A stretch of DNA of 22,310 nt from assembly GCA_030652805.1 (NCBI GenBank), contig JAUSPT010000067.1, positions 1 to 22,310 of the forward strand, in the 5' to 3' direction. Every line of letters begins with the position of its first letter. Position 1 is the first letter of the stretch. This DNA comes from a bacterium (GTDB lineage Bacteria; JAHJDO01). A program made the translations under genes and the position numbers. This document shows, one piece after another, positions 16,426 to 22,310 of the stretch. The notes below the pieces were generated by a model. That model had not been told where the DNA came from, did no database searches, and was given only the letters and a program-made list of their open reading frames with translations.

Positions 16426-17583
16426 ATGGAAATAAAATGGTCTAAAACAGGAACTATTTATGACAAGAAAGAACTGGATGCCTTATTAAATACGACTAAA
16501 GCAATGTTTGTATTTAAAGGCAAAATGCCAAAAAAGTATTATTCAAGAAGTGAATTTCAAAGAAAATTTGCTGAATATACTGGAGCGAAATATGCTGTTG
16601 CAGTTACTTCCTGTGGAACTGCACTAGATACAGCAACAAAAGTTCTTGGAATTAAAGAAGGAGACGAGGTTATTACTACTCCTCAAACTTTTGCAGCTAC
16701 TTCTCTTAGTGTTCTAAGAGAAGGAGGTAGAGTTGTTTTTTCTGATATTGATCCCAGAACGTTCAATCTTGATCCATCAAAAATAGAAGAAAAAATTACG
16801 CCCAGGACAAAAGCAATATATGTTGTGCATTATGCTGGGTTATCTGTTGATATGGATCCTATTATGGAAATCGCTAAACGACATAATCTGTATGTTGTTG
16901 ATGATGCCGCCCATGCAATCGGTGCTGAATACAAAGGTAGAAAGATAGGATCAATAGGAGATATGACGTGTTTTAGTTTTCAATACTCAAAAAATATGAC
17001 TACTCTTGGAGAAGGAGGTATGCTTACTACTAACAATGATGAATTTGCTAAAAAAATTGAGGAATTTATCAGTTTTGGGTATGACCGTACAAATCCTTCT
17101 GTATTGAGTTCTTATGATATCGTTGAGATGGGTTCAAATTATCGAATGTCCCCTGGCCAAGCTGCTGTAGGGTATATGCAATTAGATAAAGTCGATAAAT
17201 TAAGTAATCAACGTAGAAAGATTGCTTATTATTTGAACAAGAAACTTGAAAAAATTAGAGGAGTAATCCCACCTTATGAACCCAAAGATTGCAAACATGT
17301 ATATTACAACTATACAGTACTATTTGAACATGACAAGATTGGATTAAAAGCATATCAAGTAAAAAAGATATTGATGGAAAAATATAAAATTTCAACAGTA
17401 ATTATGTATCAACCATTGTATCATTTTACGTTATTTAAAAAACTGGGATATAACGGAGATAATACACCAATTACTGAGAATATTTGTTGTAATCAGTTAT
17501 TGAATTTACCTATTCATCCTACAATGAAAAAGAATGAATTGGATTATATGGTTAGTGCTATAAAAAAGATATGTCATACCTGA
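16426..17583 (+). CDS. DegT/DnrJ/EryC1/StrS-family PLP aminotransferase (copy 2)
   Basis: A 385-residue protein preceded by AAGGGGG. Same fold and motifs as its neighbour but clearly diverged: TSCGTALDTATKVLG, GDEVITTPQTFAAT, VVHYAGLSVDMDP, VDDAAHAIGAEYKG and FSFQYSKNMTTLGEGG, with the Schiff-base lysine K189. It lacks the GGKP opening of copy 1 and starts IKWSKTGTIYDKKELDAL. SNYRMSPGQAA is present. Both copies keep all PLP residues I can check, so they probably aminate two positions or two intermediates, or form a heteromer; that is inference. It ends in TGA, which supports ordinary use of TGA as a stop in this organism. Confidence 0.9.
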   Translation: MEIKWSKTGTIYDKKELDALLNTTKAMFVFKGKMPKKYYSRSEFQRKFAEYTGAKYAVAVTSCGTALDTATKVLGIKEGDEVITTPQTFAATSLSVLREGGRVVFSDIDPRTFNLDPSKIEEKITPRTKAIYVVHYAGLSVDMDPIMEIAKRHNLYVVDDAAHAIGAEYKGRKIGSIGDMTCFSFQYSKNMTTLGEGGMLTTNNDEFAKKIEEFISFGYDRTNPSVLSSYDIVEMGSNYRMSPGQAAVGYMQLDKVDKLSNQRRKIAYYLNKKLEKIRGVIPPYEPKDCKHVYYNYTVLFEHDKIGLKAYQVKKILMEKYKISTVIMYQPLYHFTLFKKLGYNGDNTPITENICCNQLLNLPIHPTMKKNELDYMVSAIKKICHT

Positions 17584-17611
17584 ATTACAGGCAGTCAAGA
17601 GGGAGGTTGAT

Positions 17612-18511
17612 ATGAGTATTGAAGAACAAATAGGAATTTCAACCATTTCATTACCAGCTATTAATACTGAAGAAGCTATTGATGCAGTAGCAGAGGCGGG
17701 TTTTAAAGCTATAGAATTAATACTTAGTATAGGTAATCAATGTGCAATAGGATATCCCGATAGGGTATCGCCTTCACCGGGTATATGGCCCAGGACATGT
17801 AGCAAAGAGAGAAGAAAGAAGATAAAGGAAAAATTAAAACCATTTTTGTATGTTACAACACATGTCCAATTAGAAGGGACAAATATTGCTTCTCCAAATC
17901 CGGGAATTAGAGAAGAAACTGTAAAACAATATATAGAGTGCATAGAGTTTACCCATGATATTGGAGTTTCCATGGTGACTTTTCATCCTCGAGGTGGTTG
18001 TAGGCATAGTCAGTATGAACATATGTACAAAGAAGATGGGGATAGATATAATCTTGATTTTGCAAAAAAGGCACTTAAATATGCCCATAAATATGATTTA
18101 CAGATGGGTTATGAAGGAACTCATGGTGCGGGTTGGCCGGTTCGTGATTTGATACTAAAAATTAAGGATAAGCGATTTGGGATATTAATTGATCCTACTC
18201 AATCATGTTTAAGAAGTGTCCCAGTTTCATATCTAATAGAGTCAATACGTAAATGTAAAGGTAGGATTTGCGAAATACACGTTCATGGAGCTTTATGCAG
18301 GACAATAAATATAACTTCACACCTTCCTTTGAGGCTTAATAATATTGTAGATTGGAAGCAGGTTCTATCTGTGCTTACAGATGTGAATTTCAAAGGCCCT
18401 TTCATGTTTGAAATCACTTCTTCTGAAGATTATAGAACTGTAATTAAAGATTGTCAGGAGTCAAAAGATTTGCTTATTAAGTGGCAAAGAGAAATAGATG
18501 GTAAAAGATGA
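17612..18511 (+). CDS. Xylose-isomerase-like TIM-barrel sugar isomerase/epimerase
   Basis: A 299-residue protein with GGGAGGT just upstream. The AP-endonuclease-2 type barrel is recognisable: GISTISLPA, AIDAVAEAGFKAIELIL, VTTHVQLEGTNIASPNP, VTFHPRGG, MGYEGTHGAG (Glu), ILIDPTQSCLRS (Asp), CEIHVHGAL (His) and FMFEITSSEDY (last Glu). Thus the set of metal-ligand positions looks complete, unlike the broken homologue at 6595. The family isomerises or epimerises sugars and cyclitols or dehydrates inosose. In this cluster it could handle the keto or amino intermediate. The stop overlaps the next start by four bases (ATGA), so the two are coupled. Confidence 0.85.
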   Translation: MSIEEQIGISTISLPAINTEEAIDAVAEAGFKAIELILSIGNQCAIGYPDRVSPSPGIWPRTCSKERRKKIKEKLKPFLYVTTHVQLEGTNIASPNPGIREETVKQYIECIEFTHDIGVSMVTFHPRGGCRHSQYEHMYKEDGDRYNLDFAKKALKYAHKYDLQMGYEGTHGAGWPVRDLILKIKDKRFGILIDPTQSCLRSVPVSYLIESIRKCKGRICEIHVHGALCRTINITSHLPLRLNNIVDWKQVLSVLTDVNFKGPFMFEITSSEDYRTVIKDCQESKDLLIKWQREIDGKR

Positions 18512-19620
18512 AGAAAAAAGTAGTTAAAGCCCTGAGCATTGTAGAATATGATAACCCACCTATAGTAAGAGGTAAACACAAGTTTTTATATGAAGAGTTT
18601 AACAACAAAAAAATGCATTCTTTGAGGGGAAAATATAAATTAGATAAAGTTATTGCTTCAGGTAAAACAGAATTTAAAAAAATGTTGCTTCTTCGAGACT
18701 GGGTAAGTTCAAGATTTAATCACGGTTATTGCAAAAGATACAAGGGAGAGACGGCTCTTGATGTGTTGAAACGGGCAGAAAAAGGTGAATGTTTTACATG
18801 TGCAACCTTTGCTTCTGTGCTGGTAAGTTGTCTTACAAGTTTAGGTTTTGTAGCAAGAAACCTTACAATTGCACAAGATGAGACCGATTTTATAGGAAAT
18901 AATACAAATATTGGTCATTGTGTAGCTGAAGTATGGTCAAACCAGTTTAGAAAATGGATAGTGCTTGATGCTGATACAAAAGCACATTTCGAAAAAGATG
19001 AAATGCCTCTCAGTGCCTATGAAGTTAGAAAATACTGGCTTGAGGGAAAATGGAAGGAAGTTGATTTTATTCAAGCCAAAAATCCTCCTAAAGTTGTAAC
19101 AATGGGAAGCGATTTTAAAGAGGAGCAGCTTGAGAAAAATATAAAAAACTTCATGAAACATAACACCATGAATTATTATCATCATATAATGGTAAATATG
19201 GGAAATAATAGATTTAGTAAAAAGAAATATCCTATTACATTAAACTGGGTTGATGAATATTGTTGTCCACAGATCGTCAGACAGAATGTTGCAGTGGATC
19301 CCAGTAAGAGAAAACACACAGATAATATTAAGGATATTTACTACACGTTGAATCAGGCGCATATAAGTCTTTCTTGCCATAGAGCGAGTAAAGGGATTCC
19401 AGTTCCTGTACTTGAAGTTAACATTGAAACCGAGACTCCATGGTTTGATTATTTCATGGTATGTATTGATAAGGACAATTGGAGAAAAAGACCAGAGAGA
19501 TTTACATGGAGACTAAAAGAGGGAAAAAACACAATAGAAGCAAAGCCGGTTAACAAGTTCTGTAGAGAGGGCGTAATAAGTAAGATATCAGTTATTTTGC
19601 GTGAGGGGGATGATGAATAA
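18508..19620 (+). CDS. Transglutaminase-like (papain-fold) protein, cytosolic
   Basis: A 370-residue protein without signal peptide. The central region (about 50-175) carries the transglutaminase core: LLLRDWVSSRF, GECFTCATFASVLVSCL (nucleophile C95), a GHCVAEVWS block (H137) and KWIVLDADT (D154), so Cys, His and Asp are all present with normal order and spacing. The C-terminal 190 residues look beta-rich and I do not recognise them; the end reads like an immunoglobulin-like wing (WRLKEGKNTIEAKPVN). The family makes or cuts amide bonds. Next to aminotransferases and deacetylases, it could form or break an amide on an amino sugar; that is inference. Most bacterial relatives are exported, so a cytosolic copy in a sugar operon is unusual. 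Confidence 0.82.
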   Translation: MKKKVVKALSIVEYDNPPIVRGKHKFLYEEFNNKKMHSLRGKYKLDKVIASGKTEFKKMLLLRDWVSSRFNHGYCKRYKGETALDVLKRAEKGECFTCATFASVLVSCLTSLGFVARNLTIAQDETDFIGNNTNIGHCVAEVWSNQFRKWIVLDADTKAHFEKDEMPLSAYEVRKYWLEGKWKEVDFIQAKNPPKVVTMGSDFKEEQLEKNIKNFMKHNTMNYYHHIMVNMGNNRFSKKKYPITLNWVDEYCCPQIVRQNVAVDPSKRKHTDNIKDIYYTLNQAHISLSCHRASKGIPVPVLEVNIETETPWFDYFMVCIDKDNWRKRPERFTWRLKEGKNTIEAKPVNKFCREGVISKISVILREGDDE

Positions 19621-20617
19621 ACAAAGAGCCTATCAATGGATAAAGGTAACAGACAATGCTCCCTTTGCACCACGTGACGGAGCAGGAGCTCTTGTGTATA
19701 AAGACAAAATGTGGCTTTTAGGAGGATGGAATCCGGGTGATAAAACTCACTTCCCGTTGATCTGCAACAACGAGGTGTGGAGTTCAAAAGACGGGGCTGC
19801 GTGGACCCTTGAAAAGCCGAACACTTTTATATCGAAGGACTTTAATTCCGGAACGGACTGGGAAGGGCGGCACACGGCCGGCTACGTTGTTTTCAATGAC
19901 CGGATGTGGATCGTGGGCGGCGACCTTAATCAGGGGCATCACCAGAATGATGTCTGGGCTTCGGCCGACGGCAAAAAGTGGGAATGCATTACTGATAATG
20001 TTACCTGGGCACCGCGCATTCTGCATTACACTTTGGTATTCAAGGATAAAATATGGGTCATGGGCGGGCAGACAATAGCTGCAAAGTTTGCACACTTGAA
20101 GGTAAAGACGCATTTTTACGACGATGTGTGGGCAAGCACCGATGGTATGACCTGGGAAAAAGTGGATGTACAGCGTCCCGCTTGGCCCGCTCGCGGAATG
20201 ATCGGAGGCAGTGTCGTCTTTAAAGATAGGATGTGGATCCTGGGAGGCGGCACCTATGACACGCCGGATGTGCCGATGCGGAAGTTTTACAATGATGTCT
20301 GGAGTTCCCGTGATGGAGTTCACTGGGAACTGCATGTTGAACACGCCCCATGGTATCCCCGGCAGTATCATGATGTGGCTGTTTTCGACGATAAAATGTG
20401 GGTGATGGAAGGGGGATATTGGGACGTTACTAAGCCTCGTCAAGGCTCGCCAAATAGGAACGATGTCTGGTACTCGGATGACGGCATAAATTGGCATGAA
20501 TTGCCGGATACACCATGGAAACCACGCCATGCAGCCAGCGTGTTTGTGCACGACAACGCGTTATGGATGGTTGCCGGTAACAATATGGAAAGCGATGTGT
20601 GGAAATTAGTAAAATGA
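19613..20617 (+). CDS. Six-bladed kelch-like beta-propeller protein
   Basis: About 334 residues from the ATG at 19613; another ATG at 19610 and a GTG at 19601 are in frame, and the GAGGGGG at 19603-19609 fits the 19613 start best. It overlaps the transglutaminase-like gene by 8 bases. Six repeats of about 50 residues follow one plan: P/APR....A..V.KDKMW..GG.......NDVW.S.DG..WE. The DVWASADG, DVWASTDG, DVWSSRDG and DVWYSDDG blocks mark blades, and the last strand DVWKLVK closes the ring. This resembles kelch/galactose-oxidase-type and sialate mutarotase-like (NanM) propellers, but no catalytic residues are evident. There is no signal peptide. The first 100 bases are AT-rich like the gene before; the rest is GC-rich. 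Possible roles: sugar mutarotation or a binding scaffold. Confidence 0.8.
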   Translation: MNKQRAYQWIKVTDNAPFAPRDGAGALVYKDKMWLLGGWNPGDKTHFPLICNNEVWSSKDGAAWTLEKPNTFISKDFNSGTDWEGRHTAGYVVFNDRMWIVGGDLNQGHHQNDVWASADGKKWECITDNVTWAPRILHYTLVFKDKIWVMGGQTIAAKFAHLKVKTHFYDDVWASTDGMTWEKVDVQRPAWPARGMIGGSVVFKDRMWILGGGTYDTPDVPMRKFYNDVWSSRDGVHWELHVEHAPWYPRQYHDVAVFDDKMWVMEGGYWDVTKPRQGSPNRNDVWYSDDGINWHELPDTPWKPRHAASVFVHDNALWMVAGNNMESDVWKLVK

Positions 20618-20648
20618 AAAACTCGATTTTTAGATGAGGGGAAAAGCC

Positions 20649-20684
20649 ATGATGATAAGGTTATCCAGAAGACTGAACGGATTT
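20649..20684 (+). pseudogene. 5' end of a prepilin-like gene, split by the IS110-family element
   Basis: GAGGGG (20636-20641) precedes ATG 20649 by seven bases. The frame encodes MMIRLSRRLNGF, a basic leader ending in the Gly-Phe that in prepilin-type proteins precedes TLIELLVV. At this exact point the sequence runs into the element's end (ATCTTTGTAGGGACAT). The continuation, FTLIELLVV, is found on the other side of the element at 22167. The intact gene would follow the kelch gene by about 30 bases in the same direction. Confidence 0.72.
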
Positions 20685-20699
20685 ATCTTTGTAGGGACA

Positions 20700-20705
20700 T
20701 GTCAA
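20700..20705 (-). promoter_or_regulatory. Outward-facing -35 box (TTGACA) at the IS left end
   Basis: On the minus strand TTGACA lies immediately inside the left inverted repeat and points out of the element. In several IS families that form circles, joining the ends puts an outward -35 from one end next to a -10 at the other, driving the transposase only in the circle. A fair -10 (AAGAAT, just outside the right inverted repeat on the minus strand) would fall at about the right spacing. The -10 match and junction are inferred. Confidence 0.35.
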
Positions 20706-20966
20706 ATGAAGAATATATTTTTATCTATTTATCATAAGTACTCCTTTCTTTTCTCTGGCAAAAAACCTCTAAGGGTGTATTCATCTTTTCGCGATCACCG
20801 CCAGACCGAGAACTTATTCCCAGCCACTTATAGGCGGGCCAGCATGAAAGTCCTATTCACGTCGTCTGAGCCGCATTCACACTCTCGAGTTCATCCTGTG
20901 GTATCCACAGGAGACATCACAAACCATTGTCGCGGTCATCAGTACGACGTATATCACCAGAGGCGA
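20701..20966 (-). ncRNA. Candidate bridge/seekRNA region of the IS110-family element
   Basis: Non-coding DNA between the transposase stop and the left end, where IS1111-type elements encode their guide RNA. It contains a strong hairpin, TCCTGTGG (20894-20901), 3-base loop, CCACAGGA (20905-20912), and several GC-rich palindromic stretches. The plus-strand stretch at about 20855-20870 (TTCACGTCGTCTGAG) matches the target side TTCACGCTTATTGAG at both ends (6 plus 4 bases) but not in the middle, so a guide role is only a suggestion. Exact RNA ends cannot be seen. Confidence 0.35.
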
Positions 20967-22082
20967 CTAACAGGCGATAGCCAAGCCATTATGGAGCTTG
21001 GCTATGAGTCTGGCCTGCCTAGCCTTGTTAGCATTCCTGTTATGGTTAGTAGATCCTCCTCTTCTAAAAGCTTCTCTTGTTTGATGCATCTTCCAAAGCC
21101 ATCTAATAAGTTTCTGAGCAATAGCAACTTTAGCTTTTCCTCTAATCTTAGTGGAGCTGAGAATACGATTATACATAGCCTTATAGGCTGGGTCAGAACG
21201 AATCAAGGTATTAGCAGCCTCACACAATACCCATCTAAGAGTAGCAGAGCCAGCTTTGGAGATATTGCTGCTAGAGACTTTTCCAGCGCTTTCTTCAGTT
21301 CTTTGAGTAAGTCCGGTATAGGAAGCAATAGCATCGGCAGAATAGAACCTCGGAAAGCCGGCTACTTCTGCAAGGATGATAGCTGCAGTGATATCAGCAA
21401 TACCGGGGACAGTTTTAAGCAGCGCAACATCTTCCTTAAACTGTTCCATATCGCAAAATTCAAGAATATGACGTCTGATAACAATTCGTTGTCTTTCCAG
21501 ATGTTCAATAGATTCAAGAAATTGAGAGAAAGAAAACAAAGCGTTTGGAGAGAGCTTATCTCCACGAGCAAGAAGCCATTTCTGGGCAGAATCTCCTGTG
21601 ATACTTCCGGGTCCAGGGAAATTATGCTGCATGAGTATCCAGCGCATTCTGATTTTGAGAGTAGACATCATATGAGTGATACTATGCCAGTGTCTTCCAA
21701 GTCTTCTGAGTTCTCTGGTGGTTTTATCAGGGACAAAAGCCTGTGGGACTTCGTTCCTGAAAACAAGAAGAGAGATAAATTTGGCGTCGATTTTATCGGT
21801 TTTGGCATGCCTTTTGCCGGCTCTATATCTAAGTTCAACAGCATCGGCAAGCATGAGTTTGTCAACTCTTGTCTCAAGGAGTTCCCAGAGCCATTCATAC
21901 ATGCCAACCGACTCGATGGCGCAATGAACAGGTGTGGGAAGGAGGGAAAATAAATGAGTAATTTTATTAACGCATTTCGTAGACATAGATGTAACGTTAG
22001 TAAGGTACCCACTACTATCTCTAACACCGATAGTGAGGCTAGCTTTGTGAAGGTCGATACCAACAGAGGTTTTTGGGGTCAT
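20967..22082 (-). CDS. IS110-family DEDD transposase
   Basis: A 371-residue protein starting at ATG 22082-22080, with AAGGAG (22095-22090) seven bases upstream. The N-terminal RuvC-like DEDD domain has D10 (VGIDLHK), E57 ([10 protein letters not shown]), and D96 and D99 ([10 protein letters not shown]). After a coiled linker the C-terminal Transposase_20 domain has [32 protein letters not shown] and [11 protein letters not shown], with the catalytic serine in the GSA block. The motifs are complete, so the enzyme is probably functional. Family knowledge: IS110 transposases excise a circular intermediate and insert at sites chosen by an RNA encoded in the element. The large plus-strand frame over this gene is an antisense shadow. 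Confidence 0.93.
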   Translation of the reverse strand: MTPKTSVGIDLHKASLTIGVRDSSGYLTNVTSMSTKCVNKITHLFSLLPTPVHCAIESVGMYEWLWELLETRVDKLMLADAVELRYRAGKRHAKTDKIDAKFISLLVFRNEVPQAFVPDKTTRELRRLGRHWHSITHMMSTLKIRMRWILMQHNFPGPGSITGDSAQKWLLARGDKLSPNALFSFSQFLESIEHLERQRIVIRRHILEFCDMEQFKEDVALLKTVPGIADITAAIILAEVAGFPRFYSADAIASYTGLTQRTEESAGKVSSSNISKAGSATLRWVLCEAANTLIRSDPAYKAMYNRILSSTKIRGKAKVAIAQKLIRWLWKMHQTREAFRRGGSTNHNRNANKARQARLIAKLHNGLAIAC

Positions 22083-22112
22083 TTTGTTTCTCCTTTTAAA
22101 TTAATTGTTAAT

Positions 22113-22128
22113 TGGTTCAAAGGAACCA
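22113..22128. other. Small hairpin near the IS right end
   Basis: TGGTTC (22113-22118) and GAACCA (22123-22128) form a 6-bp stem with loop AAAG. It lies in the short leader between the right inverted repeat and the transposase ribosome-binding site. It could be part of the transposase leader or a recognition structure of the element end. Confidence 0.4.
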
Positions 22129-22151
22129 CCCGCAGTGTAACACACCACTTA

Positions 22152-22310
22152 ATGTCCCTACATTCTTTCACGCTTATTGAGTTGCTTGTTGTAATAGCCG
22201 TTATAGCCCTGCTTGCATCACTCTTACTACCAGCTTTGGCTAAAGCAAGAGAAATGGCAAGGAGCATAAAATGTATGAGTAACCTGAAGCAGATTGGACT
22301 AATAGCAACT
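22152..22310 (+). pseudogene. 3' part of the split prepilin-like gene, continuing past the window
   Basis: The frame reads MSLHS and then [30 protein letters not shown] and [13 protein letters not shown] to the edge. This is the prepilin-type N-terminal helix of type II/IV pseudopilins, in the form found in the large DUF1559-like (H-X9-DG) families of PVC bacteria. The natural leader (MMIRLSRRLNG) is 1.5 kb away on the other side of the element. The ATG at 22152 and the MSLH codons come from the element's inverted repeat, so a chimeric protein could be made, but there is no clear ribosome-binding site and the usual Gly before Phe is now Ser. The protein continues beyond 22310. Confidence 0.75.

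Larger units (their letters stand above)
20685..22166 (-). mobile_element. IS110-family element, IS1111-like layout, inserted in a prepilin-like gene
   Basis: About 1.48 kb, a normal size. It carries one DEDD transposase and 11-bp subterminal inverted repeats: TGTAGGGACAT at 20690-20700 and ATGTCCCTACA at 22152-22162. Non-coding DNA downstream of the transposase (about 265 bases) is much longer than that upstream (about 70), which with the inverted repeats points to the IS1111 subgroup. Exact ends are uncertain by a few bases because the target GGATTYACG and the element share T-rich sequence; no clear target duplication is seen, as expected for the family. The host gene fragments on either side join in register at the prepilin signature. 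Confidence 0.82.

Noticed and set aside
20634-21953. Plus-strand open frame of 439 codons across the IS110-family element
   Set aside because: It is antisense to a complete transposase. Only its first codons (from 20649) are real, as the leader of the split prepilin gene.

Overview
The window looks like accessory chromosome from a bacterium of the PVC type, plausibly Lentisphaerota; Planctomycetota or Poribacteria-like lineages are alternatives. Pointers are the prepilin-type signature at the right edge (FTLIELLVV followed by LLPAL and NLKQIGL), secreted CBM9-like, LamG and F5/8C proteins, and a cluster of Gfo/Idh/MocA, DegT, xylose-isomerase-like and LacI genes. Taxonomy is inference. TGA acts as an ordinary stop here, since several genes end in it.

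Left flank (1-2605): a decayed serine-recombinase fragment on the minus strand, a long non-coding stretch with five copies of a 13-base motif in both orientations, a small orphan C-terminal coding remnant, and a complete DDE transposase gene (minus strand). Its ribosome-binding site is buried in an inverted repeat that overlaps its likely promoter.

Centre (2606-20620): thirteen genes on the plus strand with short gaps or overlaps, probably one or a few operons. Two cassettes each pair a large secreted CBM9-domain protein with a cytosolic CE4-like polysaccharide deacetylase. Between them sit a xylose-isomerase-like gene interrupted by an in-frame TGA and a secreted LamG protein. A cytosolic block follows: LmbE/PIG-L-like deacetylase, Gfo/Idh/MocA dehydrogenase, LacI regulator, two DegT/DnrJ/EryC1/StrS aminotransferases, a second isomerase-like protein, a transglutaminase-like protein and a six-bladed kelch-like propeller. 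My reading is a regulated locus that binds or cuts a surface or environmental glycan and remodels an amino- or acylamino-sugar or cyclitol. The substrate is unknown and no transporter is visible. All three deacetylase-like proteins lack canonical metal ligands. The large secreted genes and the kelch gene are visibly more GC-rich than the AT-rich cytosolic genes.

Right flank (20636-22310): an IS110-family element (IS1111-like layout, 11-bp subterminal inverted repeats) has inserted in the leader of a prepilin-like gene, exactly between the codons for MMIRLSRRLNGF and FTLIELL. This insertion at a sequence likely to be repeated many times in such genomes is the most striking single observation.
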